Positions 17,434-25,028 of a stretch of 64,000 bases of DNA are shown in pieces. Every line of letters starts with the position of its first letter. Within the stretch, counting starts at the first letter, position 1. The notes under the pieces were generated by a model. The model ran no database searches. It was not told the origin of the DNA and was given only the letters and a program-made list of their open reading frames with translations. Origin of the DNA: UMGS1766 sp963660915. Lineage in GTDB: Bacteria > Bacillota > Clostridia > Oscillospirales > Oscillospiraceae. The position numbers were made by a program, and so were the translations under genes. The DNA lies in NCBI GenBank assembly GCA_963660915.1, contig CAVLAO010000002.1, positions 1 through 64,000 of the forward strand. The letters run 5' to 3'.

Positions 17434-19257
17434 GTGACAAAGGAAGAACTCAAGGACAAGGCTCATTCTCTGCCGCTTCATCCCGGTGTTTACATTATGA
17501 TGGATGCCTCAAATACGGTTATCTATGTGGGAAAGGCAAAGGCTCTGCGCAATCGTGTCAGTCAATACTTTCTGGATTTAGCAAGCCATACAGAAAAAAC
17601 CAGAGCAATGGTCAGCCAGATTGATCACTTTGATGTGATTCTTGCGGACACGGAGTTCGAGGCTCTGGTGTTGGAGTGTTCCCTCATAAAACGGCATAAG
17701 CCGAAATATAATATTCTTCTCAAGGATGACAAAGGATATCCTTATGTGCGGCTGAACAGCGGTCTGCGCTATCCGCGCTTTACCATTGTAAATCATACCG
17801 CAGAGGATGGGACCGGTTACTATGGACCCTTTGGAACCCGGGGAGCAACAACAGAAATTCTAAATGCAATTTCGAGTGCCCTGCGTTTGCCAACCTGTCA
17901 TCGACAGTTTCCCCGCGACATTGGAAAAGAACGCCCCTGCCTGAATTACCATCTGGGGAACTGCGAGGGCTGGTGCCGGAATGAGACACTGGAGAAAGAT
18001 TATCAGGAGCGGGTGCGCCAGGCGATGCAATTGCTTAACGGCAACTTTTCCGAAGTTGAGGATCAATTGCGGGCACAGATGGAGGATGCGGCAGAAAAAC
18101 TGCAATTTGAGGTTGCAGCGGAATATCGGGATCGCATACGAGCCATTCAGTTGTTGGGCAAACGGCAGAACGTAGTGGCAACGCTGCGCGCCGATGTAGA
18201 CGTCTGCGGTTTTTACCTTGGACAGGCAAAAAGCTGCTTTACCGTGCTCCATTATCTCAACGGCGACCTAGCAGGACGGGACAGTGAACTGTTTCCCACA
18301 CCGATGGAGGAAAATTCGGGAGAGATTCTTTCTGCGCTGGTCAAGCAATATTATGGAGGCAGAGGAAACTTGCCCAAAGGAATTCTGCTGCCTCAGGAAA
18401 TTGAGGATCGGGAAGAACTGCAGCAGATGTTTGGGGAGACTGCCGGGCGAAAGGTGGAAATCCTGGTTCCCCAAAGAGGACACAAGGCAGAGCTAGTGCG
18501 TATGGCGGAACAGAATGCGGCAGATGACGCAGAACGAGCTACCACGAAGGAAGAACGGCAGAGCAAGTTGATGGATCTGTTGGGAGGTCTGCTGTCACTG
18601 CCAAAAACACCGCACCGAACGGAATCCTATGATATCTCCAATACCGGTGCAGCAGATATTGTGGCGGCACAAACGGTGTTTTACGACGGAAAACCGATGA
18701 AAAGAGAATATCGATACTATAAACTGCGGGATATGGATACGCCGGACGACTATGCGTCCATGGAGCAGGTATTGACCCGACGGTTTCAACGCTGGAGAGA
18801 CGGAGATGAGAAATTTTCCATTCTTCCGGACGTTATTCTCATGGATGGCGGTTTAGGACAGGTGGGCATTGCAGTAGCGGTTCTTCAGCAATTTGAGCTC
18901 CGCATTCCGGTGTTTGGAATGGTAAAGGATCATCGCCATCGCACGAGGGCGCTGGTAGCTCCGGATGGAAGCGAAATCGGCATTCAGTCCAATCCGGCTC
19001 TGTTTTCTTTGATCGGAAAGATGCAGGAAGAGACCCACCGTGCGGCCATCGGGTTTCATCACAAGCAGCATCAAAAGACAGTAAAGGGATCGGAATTGGA
19101 TCAGATTTCCGGCATCGGTCCACAGCGCAGAACGGCGCTGTTAAAGCAGTTTAAGAGTATAAAGGCTGTGCGGGAAGCCAGTCTGGAGCAATTGGAAGAA
19201 GTGGTGCCGATGCAAGCGGCACAGGCTGTTTTTCGGCATTTTCATAAGGAGGATTGA
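17434..19257 (+). CDS. uvrC: Excinuclease ABC subunit C
   Basis: 607 residues. GIY-YIG nuclease domain at about 10-90 (HPGVYIMMDASNTVIYVGKAKALRNR), a Cys group (RPCLNYHLGNCEGWC), the UVR motif at about 200-235, the UvrC RNase H-like nuclease domain (YDISNTGAADIVAAQTVF, PDVILMDGGLGQVGIA), and a C-terminal helix-hairpin-helix. It makes the dual incisions with UvrB. The GTG at 17434 is chosen because GGGAGGTG precedes it by eight bases. It heads a run with rsmD and coaD. Confidence 0.96.
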   Translation: MTKEELKDKAHSLPLHPGVYIMMDASNTVIYVGKAKALRNRVSQYFLDLASHTEKTRAMVSQIDHFDVILADTEFEALVLECSLIKRHKPKYNILLKDDKGYPYVRLNSGLRYPRFTIVNHTAEDGTGYYGPFGTRGATTEILNAISSALRLPTCHRQFPRDIGKERPCLNYHLGNCEGWCRNETLEKDYQERVRQAMQLLNGNFSEVEDQLRAQMEDAAEKLQFEVAAEYRDRIRAIQLLGKRQNVVATLRADVDVCGFYLGQAKSCFTVLHYLNGDLAGRDSELFPTPMEENSGEILSALVKQYYGGRGNLPKGILLPQEIEDREELQQMFGETAGRKVEILVPQRGHKAELVRMAEQNAADDAERATTKEERQSKLMDLLGGLLSLPKTPHRTESYDISNTGAADIVAAQTVFYDGKPMKREYRYYKLRDMDTPDDYASMEQVLTRRFQRWRDGDEKFSILPDVILMDGGLGQVGIAVAVLQQFELRIPVFGMVKDHRHRTRALVAPDGSEIGIQSNPALFSLIGKMQEETHRAAIGFHHKQHQKTVKGSELDQISGIGPQRRTALLKQFKSIKAVREASLEQLEEVVPMQAAQAVFRHFHKED

Positions 19258-19260
19258 GCC

Positions 19261-19812
19261 GTGCGAGTAATTACAGGGATTGCCAGAGGGCGCAAGCTGG
19301 GGCAGCTTCAGGGCATGGAGACCCGCCCGACTACGGACCAGGTAAAAGAATCTATTTTTAACATTATTCAGTTTGATATTGAAGGGCGGCGGGTTCTGGA
19401 TTTGTTCGGAGGAACCGGGCAATTGGGAATCGAGGCACTCAGCAGAGGAGCGGAAAGCTGTACTTTTGTGGATCAGCGAAGAGATGCAGTTGGACTGATT
19501 CGTTCTAATTTAAAGCTGTGTCAACTGAGCGATAAGGCCAGGGTAGTGCAGGGGGATTCCATTGGATTTCTTTCCACGGTGCAGGAACCTTATCATCTGA
19601 TTTTTCTTGATCCGCCATATGCAACAAATTTGCTGGAAAATGCGCTGAAAAAGATCGCTGAGATTGACATACTGTCTGAGAATGGTATAATAATCTGCGA
19701 AAGTCCGGTGGACAAGGTATTGCCGGAGTTGAATCTGCCCTATCAAAAGGGCAGGGAATACCGGTACGGCAAGATAAAAATTACTGTCTACCGAAAGGAT
19801 GTATCATTATGA
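19261..19812 (+). CDS. rsmD: 16S rRNA (guanine966-N2)-methyltransferase RsmD
   Basis: 183 residues. Family start MRVITGIARGRKL, substrate loop TRPTTDQVKESIFNII, SAM site VLDLFGGTGQLGIEALSRGA and catalytic FLDPPYAT. It methylates G966 of 16S rRNA. It begins at a GTG 13 bases after AAGGAGG, four bases after the uvrC stop, and overlaps coaD by four bases. The rsmD-coaD pairing is typical of Firmicutes. Confidence 0.95.
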   Translation: MRVITGIARGRKLGQLQGMETRPTTDQVKESIFNIIQFDIEGRRVLDLFGGTGQLGIEALSRGAESCTFVDQRRDAVGLIRSNLKLCQLSDKARVVQGDSIGFLSTVQEPYHLIFLDPPYATNLLENALKKIAEIDILSENGIIICESPVDKVLPELNLPYQKGREYRYGKIKITVYRKDVSL

Positions 19813-20309
19813 GTACTGCCATCTATCCGGGCAGTTTTGATCCAGTGACTCTGGGTCATCTGGATATTATCAAGCGGGCAGCCCGCCAATTTGATCGGTT
19901 GATTGTCTGCGTGATGGTCAATTCCGACAAACACGGACTGTTTCGGCCGGAAGAGCGGGTGGAGATGATTCGCCGCGTGACCGGTGATTTGCCGAATGTG
20001 GAGGTAGAAATGTCTCCGGAGTTGCTGTCGGATTACGCCCAGAAAAAGGGCGCCACTATGGTGGTGAAAGGTCTGCGGGCGGTATCCGACTTTGAAAAGG
20101 AATGCCAGATGGCACTCATTAACCGCAAACTCAATTCAGAGTTGGACACAATGTTTCTCCCTGCACGGCAGAATTTTACCTATCTCAGTTCCAGTGTGGT
20201 CAAGGAGATGGCCAGATACCGAGTCAGCCTCCACGGCTTTGTGCCGGACGAAATTGCTCGGGAAGTGCAGGACAAAATGGATCAGTTTTTAAAAGATAGC
20301 CAGTCCTAA
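19809..20309 (+). CDS. coaD: Pantetheine-phosphate adenylyltransferase
   Basis: 166 residues; makes dephospho-CoA from 4'-phosphopantetheine and ATP. Nucleotidyltransferase signature YPGSFDPVTLGHLDII (T-x-G-H) and the C-terminal YLSSSVVKEMAR motif are intact. Length is normal for the family. It is translationally coupled to rsmD. Confidence 0.97.
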   Translation: MSTAIYPGSFDPVTLGHLDIIKRAARQFDRLIVCVMVNSDKHGLFRPEERVEMIRRVTGDLPNVEVEMSPELLSDYAQKKGATMVVKGLRAVSDFEKECQMALINRKLNSELDTMFLPARQNFTYLSSSVVKEMARYRVSLHGFVPDEIAREVQDKMDQFLKDSQS

Positions 20310-20380
20310 GGCTTCGCAGTGCGGAATGTGCCGCACCGCCTTTAGCGAGACGGCAGACCATAGGAAAGGATGAGAATAAC

Positions 20381-20971
20381 ATGGCAAAGAATAATAACAA
20401 TGGCGTAGACGGAATGTTGGATCTGCTTTATGAAATGATCGATGATGCAAAATCAGTTCCTTTCAGCAGTGATTGCCGTCTGGATCGTAACGGTGCGTTA
20501 GACCTGATGGACAGCATTCGCAATCAGTTTCCCCGGGAATTGAGTGAGGCAGTCAAGATTGTAAAGAGCCGCGACCAGATTATCGCAGATGCGCAGAAGG
20601 AAGCAGCTCGTATTCTGGAGCAGGCGCAGGCACAGGCTCAGCATATGGTGGACGAAAATGAGTTGGTGCGCAGAGCACGTGCCACGGCAGAGGAAGTTGC
20701 CCGGGATGCAAAGGCGGAAGCCGATCGCGTTGTGGCAGAGGCAAACAATGAAGCGCGTGCCACCCGTGAGGATGCAGAGGACAAGGCAGAAGGGCTGAAA
20801 CGAGCTGCAAATGAGTACTGTGCAGATGCTCTGCGCCGCACAGAGGATGCCGTCAGCAAGGCCTATGAGGAGATTAAGCAGTCTCACGATCATTTCCGTG
20901 CAATGATCAGTGCAGCAGCTCCGACGGCTGCGCGCCGTCCGGCTGCATATGATGCGGCAGAGAATGAATAA
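20381..20971 (+). CDS. Coiled-coil protein of unknown function downstream of coaD
   Basis: 196 residues. The N-terminal ~60 residues form a small conserved domain (LDLLYEMIDDAKSVPFSSDC then ALDLMDSIRNQFPREL). A long Ala/Glu/Lys/Arg coiled coil spans about 60-170, resembling ATP synthase b-subunit or DivIVA-like stalks, and the tail is Ala/Pro-rich. No signal peptide or membrane segment. A protein of this layout commonly lies after coaD in Clostridia, often annotated vaguely as ATPase, with no established role. A bidirectional terminator follows. Confidence 0.75.
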   Translation: MAKNNNNGVDGMLDLLYEMIDDAKSVPFSSDCRLDRNGALDLMDSIRNQFPRELSEAVKIVKSRDQIIADAQKEAARILEQAQAQAQHMVDENELVRRARATAEEVARDAKAEADRVVAEANNEARATREDAEDKAEGLKRAANEYCADALRRTEDAVSKAYEEIKQSHDHFRAMISAAAPTAARRPAAYDAAENE

Positions 20972-20988
20972 TTTCATTTAGAACGAGA

Positions 20989-21039
20989 AACCCTCATACA
21001 CAGCGCTGCGGATGATTCTGCAATCTGTGTATGAGGGTT
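20989..21039. terminator. Bidirectional terminator between the coiled-coil gene and rex
   Basis: Perfect 14-bp inverted repeat (20989-21002 with 21026-21039) with a 23-base loop between convergent genes. A-rich on the left and T-rich on the right, so it can act on both strands. Confidence 0.8.
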
Positions 21040-21042
21040 ATT

Positions 21043-21687
21043 TTATGCCTCATCTGTATTACGTGGCGTGATAAGATAGCTCAGGGCGAGCAACGAGTCG
21101 GCAAAGTGGACATTTTCCACCACGATATCCGGTTCTCGAATGGCAAGATCAATATTGGTAAAGTTCCAAAGTCCCTTAACACCGCCGCTGATCAGTTGAT
21201 TGGCGGTTGAGAGAGCTACACTTTGGGGCACTGTGAGGACGCCAACATCGGTGGGGTGCTGCGCGAGATAATCTTCCAATGTGTCAATCGACAGCACAGG
21301 GACCCCGGCAATGCGGGTTCCTATGATTTCCGGATCAGTATCAAAGGCGGCGGTTAATCGAAAGCCGTTTTGGGAAAATTGAAAGTTTTGAATCAATGCA
21401 CGTCCCAGATTGCCTGCACCAAGAATTATCGCAGTGTGTCCCAGATTCATGCCGAGGATCTCAGCAATCTGATCTCGCAGGCTTTCCACATTGTATCCAT
21501 AGCCCTGTTGTCCAAATTCACCGAAACAACTCAAATCCTGGCGGATTTGGCTGGCAGTCAGATTCATAGCCTTTCCCAATGCAGAAGAAGAAATGCGCAC
21601 CACACCCACCTGATACAGAGAAGAGAGTTGACCGTAATAGCGGGGGAGCCGGCGAATCACAGCATTGGAGACTTTTCCTTTTTTCAT
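21043..21687 (-). CDS. rex: Redox-sensing transcriptional repressor Rex
   Basis: 214 residues. N-terminal winged helix (VIRRLPRYYGQL ... RISSSALGKAMNLTASQIRQDLSCFGEFGQQGYGYNV). NADH/NAD-binding Rossmann domain with ILGAGNLGRALIQNF, and a C-terminal swapped helix. Rex represses fermentation and reductant-handling genes when NADH is low. AAAGGA precedes the ATG. Its own promoter overlaps a candidate Rex operator (see 21714-21742). Confidence 0.95.
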   Translation of the reverse strand: MKKGKVSNAVIRRLPRYYGQLSSLYQVGVVRISSSALGKAMNLTASQIRQDLSCFGEFGQQGYGYNVESLRDQIAEILGMNLGHTAIILGAGNLGRALIQNFQFSQNGFRLTAAFDTDPEIIGTRIAGVPVLSIDTLEDYLAQHPTDVGVLTVPQSVALSTANQLISGGVKGLWNFTNIDLAIREPDIVVENVHFADSLLALSYLITPRNTDEA

Positions 21688-21713
21688 GGCGATCCGTCCT
21701 TTCTGATGGATAC

Positions 21714-21742
21714 ATTGTACGGCAATGTTAAAAACTTGTCAA
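21714..21742 (-). promoter_or_regulatory. rex promoter with overlapping candidate Rex operator
   Basis: On the minus strand: TTGACA (21742-21737), 17-base spacer, TACAAT (21719-21714). The 18-mer covering the -35 and spacer (21742-21725) matches the Clostridia Rex consensus TTGTTAANNNNTTAACAA at 11 of its 14 fixed positions, suggesting autoregulation. Confidence 0.65.
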
Positions 21743-21823
21743 CTTTTCGATGTTATTTCGCTAAATAATTCACAAAGAAACGGATCAATGCAAAATGTTT
21801 GTTTGCATTGATCCGCTCCACAA

Positions 21824-22771
21824 TTAGAAATAAACCAGTTCGTCTTTTGGAGGCTGTGCCGGAGTAATTTCGAGAATATGCACGACCGGGCCGGGACCCT
21901 GGTAAAGCTTCTCGTTTTCGATTTGGACGCGACCGGTCACTTTTACCCAATCACGGGTTTTCAGCCCCTTTACCTCAGGACCTTTCATTAAAATGCCCAG
22001 GAAAGAAGTGTCTTCTGCGCAGCAGACCATGGCAAAACGGCCGCAGGCACATGCCCCCCGCGGGAATTTATCCGATTGTGCCACTTGCCCAAGGAAAGAA
22101 ACAACCTTACCCTGGTACCGATCCGGATTATCCATAACATCCACATACCAGACGCCGTAGTCCTCATCGCTGAGTTCCAGCACCGGCTTATCCAGATCAA
22201 AGGGAGGCGTTCCGTCGTCATATTCCTCCATGCGGTCTTCGTTGTATTCCAGATACATCTCTGCTCTGCGATTAAGCATTTTCAGATTACGTCCCCGCAA
22301 CATTTCTGCCAGATCGTCAGTGCAGCGATTAAACACGACCATGTCAGCATTGCTGATATGCTGCATCATGAGGGAGGACATGTTTTTAGAGTAGGTATCA
22401 AAGGTGGTTGCATCTACCGTGGTGACAATCTGATAGAGCGTCCAATGTTCCGGCAGGACATTCTGAATCTCCGGAAGATCCCACATGCCGTTATATTCGA
22501 TTACGACCTGTGTCGGATGGTACTTATTGTCCAGTTTCAGACAGGCTTCCTTTGTGAAATCTGACTTTTCCTCAAAGTCCGCTTTACGTACATCATAGTG
22601 GAGAAGCGCCTGTTCGTCGTACTCGTCTTCACCCTCTTCGGTTACCAGCAGAAGCGTACGCTCATCACTGGTGAAGTCCGGGCCGCTGAGCATGGGTGAG
22701 ATGAAGTTTGTCTTGCCGGATTCCAGAAATCCACAGATCATATAGACCGGTATTTGTTGCTTTTTTGCCAT
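21824..22771 (-). CDS. CobW-type GTPase fused to a DUF1980 (YcgQ-like) domain
   Basis: 315 residues. The N-terminal ~190 residues are a COG0523/CobW-like P-loop GTPase: Walker A CGFLESGKTNF, then VVIEYNG and VVFNR. It lacks the CxCC metal motif of its upstream partner. The C-terminal ~110 residues (VDVMDNPDRYQGKVVSFLGQV, ACACGRFAMVCCAED, DWVKVTGRV) resemble the DUF1980/TIGR03943 C-terminal region found as a separate protein next to metal-transport permeases. It lies 24 bases after the His-rich GTPase gene in an apparent two-gene operon. A role in zinc or other metal handling is inferred from family and context. Confidence 0.75.
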   Translation of the reverse strand: MAKKQQIPVYMICGFLESGKTNFISPMLSGPDFTSDERTLLLVTEEGEDEYDEQALLHYDVRKADFEEKSDFTKEACLKLDNKYHPTQVVIEYNGMWDLPEIQNVLPEHWTLYQIVTTVDATTFDTYSKNMSSLMMQHISNADMVVFNRCTDDLAEMLRGRNLKMLNRRAEMYLEYNEDRMEEYDDGTPPFDLDKPVLELSDEDYGVWYVDVMDNPDRYQGKVVSFLGQVAQSDKFPRGACACGRFAMVCCAEDTSFLGILMKGPEVKGLKTRDWVKVTGRVQIENEKLYQGPGPVVHILEITPAQPPKDELVYF

Positions 22772-22795
22772 CGGATTGAATCCTTTCTTGCTTTA

Positions 22796-23962
22796 TTACA
22801 GACCGAATACAGAGGGCAGCTCGTCTTCCTTCAAACCGGAACCGATTACGCAGAGCCGACCGGTGTAGTCGGCACTTCCGCTGCGCACATCAAATTCACC
22901 GGGAACCATGTCGAAGTGAATCCAACTGCCATCCGCAGCGGGAACAATGCCCTTGGCGCGGAGTACGGCGCCATAAGCACCGGTGTCCAGAGTTTCCAGA
23001 GCCTTTTGAATTTGCTCCTGTGTAAATTTCTTGGGGGTTTCAATGCCCCAACTTACAAACACCTCGTCGGCATCGTGACCGTGATGATGGTGGTGATGGT
23101 GATGCTCGTGATGGTGCTCATGTTCCTCATGGTCGTGGTGATGCTCATGTTCCTCGTGGTCGTGATGATGCTCATGTTCCTCGTGGTCGTGATGATGCTC
23201 GTGTTCCTCGTGGTCGTGATGATGCTCGTGTTCCTCGTGGTCATGGTGGTGCTCGTGTTCATCATGGTCATGATGATGGTGGCAGCAGCAGTCAGGGTCA
23301 TCGCACTCGTCCTCATCGTCGTCCCATTCGGCGGCTTTTGCCTCGGCCATCAGTTCCTCGGCCAGGGAATGGTGTGCCATGGCGGAAAGGATCACATCGC
23401 CGGACAACTGATCCCAGGGGGTAGTGATAATTGCGGCATTGGGATTATGTTCTTTCAGAAGCGCAATGACCTCATCTAGCTTTTCTTCCGTCATGTCCTG
23501 GGTGCGGGAGAGAACAATAGTGCCGGCGGTTTCGATCTGGTCGTTGAAGAACTCGCCAAAGTTTTTCATATACATCTTGCACTTCTTCGCGTTTACAACA
23601 GCCACGGCACTGCCCAGAACCATGGGAGTGGTTTTGTTCGCATTGCCGACAGCACGGCTGACATCGCTCAGTTTTCCGACACCGGAGGGCTCGATAATGA
23701 CCCGATCCGGATGATATTGCTCTACTACATCGTGGAGTGCCTGATTGAAATCGCCGACCAGAGAGCAGCAGATGCAACCAGAGTTCATCTCATTGATCTG
23801 TATGCCGGAATCCTTCAAAAAACCGCCGTCAATTCCGATCTCACCAAATTCATTTTCGATGAGCACCAGCTTCTGACCCTTGAAGGACTCCTCCAGCAGC
23901 TTCTTGATGAGGGTGGTCTTACCCGCACCGAGGAAACCGGAAATAATGTCGATAGTCGTCAT
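22796..23962 (-). CDS. COG0523 metal-chaperone GTPase with His-rich tandem repeat
   Basis: 388 residues. Walker A SGFLGAGKTTLIK at the start, the metal-binding CxCC motif (C63-I-C65-C66, in NSGCICCSL), EPSGVGK, and a GTPase core to about residue 195. A Cys/His region (CDDPDCCC, then residues 228-296) is nearly all His/Asp/Glu. After it comes the CobW C-terminal domain (LRAKGIVPAADGSWIHFD). Family members deliver zinc or other metals to client proteins; the His tract would hold several ions. It is the first gene of the pair with the CobW-DUF1980 fusion. Confidence 0.88.
   Translation of the reverse strand: MTTIDIISGFLGAGKTTLIKKLLEESFKGQKLVLIENEFGEIGIDGGFLKDSGIQINEMNSGCICCSLVGDFNQALHDVVEQYHPDRVIIEPSGVGKLSDVSRAVGNANKTTPMVLGSAVAVVNAKKCKMYMKNFGEFFNDQIETAGTIVLSRTQDMTEEKLDEVIALLKEHNPNAAIITTPWDQLSGDVILSAMAHHSLAEELMAEAKAAEWDDDEDECDDPDCCCHHHHDHDEHEHHHDHEEHEHHHDHEEHEHHHDHEEHEHHHDHEEHEHHHDHEEHEHHHEHHHHHHHHGHDADEVFVSWGIETPKKFTQEQIQKALETLDTGAYGAVLRAKGIVPAADGSWIHFDMVPGEFDVRSGSADYTGRLCVIGSGLKEDELPSVFGL
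23108..23269 (-). repeat. 27-bp tandem repeats coding for a His-rich nonapeptide
   Basis: Six consecutive 27-bp units inside the COG0523 gene encode residues 232-285. One reads DHDEHEHHH and five read DHEEHEHHH. The copies are near-identical in DNA with mostly third-position changes, so copy number probably varies between strains. This is a coding repeat, not a CRISPR array. Confidence 0.95.
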
Positions 23963-23988
23963 GATAAGTTACCTCTTTTTCCATCAAA

Positions 23989-24014
23989 AAATCCGCCGCA
24001 AATCAGCTTTGCGG
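23989..24014 (-). promoter_or_regulatory. Leader hairpin upstream of the COG0523 operon, possible attenuator
   Basis: On the minus strand CCGCAAA-GCTGA-TTTGCGG (24014-23996) is followed by CGGATTTTTTG, a terminator-like structure about 35 bases before the start codon and just downstream of the likely transcription start. Confidence 0.45.
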
Positions 24015-24032
24015 CCTAATCTATCACCCTAT

Positions 24033-24060
24033 ATTCTACCCTAAATTTCCTGAAAAGCAA
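24033..24060 (-). promoter_or_regulatory. Promoter for the COG0523 operon
   Basis: Minus strand TTGCTT (24060-24055), 16-base spacer, TAGAAT (24038-24033). Confidence 0.5.
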
Positions 24061-24089
24061 GAGGCACCATGTAAACTTTTCGGTATGTG

Positions 24090-24123
24090 AAAAAGCGGCA
24101 CAGACAGGGGATGTCTGTGCCGC
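24090..24123 (-). terminator. Terminator after the SDR gene
   Basis: Perfect 12-bp stem GCGGCACAGACA/TGTCTGTGCCGC (24095-24106 with 24112-24123), with five T following on the minus strand. Confidence 0.9.
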
Positions 24124-24147
24124 AAAAGGTGGGAGTGATATCGTTTT

Positions 24148-24912
24148 TCAGAGTGCGCAACCGTAGTCGCAGACTATGGCCTGACCGGTGACCGCCTTGG
24201 AGGCATCGCTGGCCAGGAACAGGATGACGTTGGCCACATCCTCAGGCATACAGGTGGGCAGACGCAGGTCGCTGTGCTTATACATTGCGCCCATCATGTC
24301 CGGGTCGAGTGTTGCGGGATCGGTACCCTTGGTCATAGGAGTGGCAATATTACCGGGGCAGACCGCATTGCAGCGCACGCCTGTTCCGGCAAAACGGAGG
24401 GCGGCGTGCTTGGTCACGCCGATGATCGCTGCCTTGGAGGCAACGTAAGCCGCGCCGCCGCAGCCGTACATGCCCGCGATGGAGGCGAGGTTAACGATTG
24501 CACCACCGCCGGCATCCCGCATGGCGGCACTGACTTCTCGGGTGCAATACATCGTACCCTTGGTGTTGGTGTCGATGATGCGGTCAATGTCGGCGTCTTC
24601 TACCCGGTCAATGGGCTTCAGACCGGCTTCCAGTACACCGGCGTTGTTGACCAGAATGTCGATGCGGCCGAAGGCCTCCAGCGCCTTGGCGGCGAGATTC
24701 TTAGCATCCTCGGCTTTAGAGATGTCGGCCACCACAGGCAGCACGGTGCCACCGATGGCGCGGATCTTCTCCGCTGTCTCCTCCAATTGTGCTGCGCGGC
24801 GGGCACTGATGACCACCGTTGCACCCTCCCGGGCGAACATGAGCGCCGTCTCAGCGCCCACGCCGGAGCTGCCTCCGGTAATGATTGCGATTTTTCCGTC
24901 CAGTTGTCCCAT
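24148..24912 (-). CDS. Short-chain dehydrogenase/reductase (SDR)
   Basis: 254 residues of the classical SDR family. Cofactor motif TGGSSGVGAE (T-G-x3-G-x-G), VISARR after beta-2 (the Arg pair suggests NADP), NNAG at LVNNAGVL, catalytic Ser in NLASIAGMYG and Tyr-x3-Lys in YVASKAA. It ends in IVCDYGCAL, near the usual family end. Its substrate cannot be deduced. It is flanked by a terminator and appears to be a single-gene unit. Confidence 0.9.
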   Translation of the reverse strand: MGQLDGKIAIITGGSSGVGAETALMFAREGATVVISARRAAQLEETAEKIRAIGGTVLPVVADISKAEDAKNLAAKALEAFGRIDILVNNAGVLEAGLKPIDRVEDADIDRIIDTNTKGTMYCTREVSAAMRDAGGGAIVNLASIAGMYGCGGAAYVASKAAIIGVTKHAALRFAGTGVRCNAVCPGNIATPMTKGTDPATLDPDMMGAMYKHSDLRLPTCMPEDVANVILFLASDASKAVTGQAIVCDYGCAL

Positions 24913-25028
24913 AGTTCATTCCTCCGATAATGTTTTATTTCTAACTTCATTTTAAAGAAAATCAAATTGGAAATGCTTGTACATAAAAATGAAAGAACAC
25001 TAAATATTTGTTTTAAAGGACAAGAAAA

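Noticed and set aside
23080..23290. Regular short repeats considered as a CRISPR array
   Set aside because: Repeats are head-to-tail without spacers, in phase with codons, and inside an intact gene.
22754..23479. Hydrophobic Val/Met/Leu-rich open frame opposite the His repeat
   Set aside because: Arises automatically because CAT/CAC/GAG repeats read in reverse give ATG/GTG/CTC; it is not a membrane protein gene.
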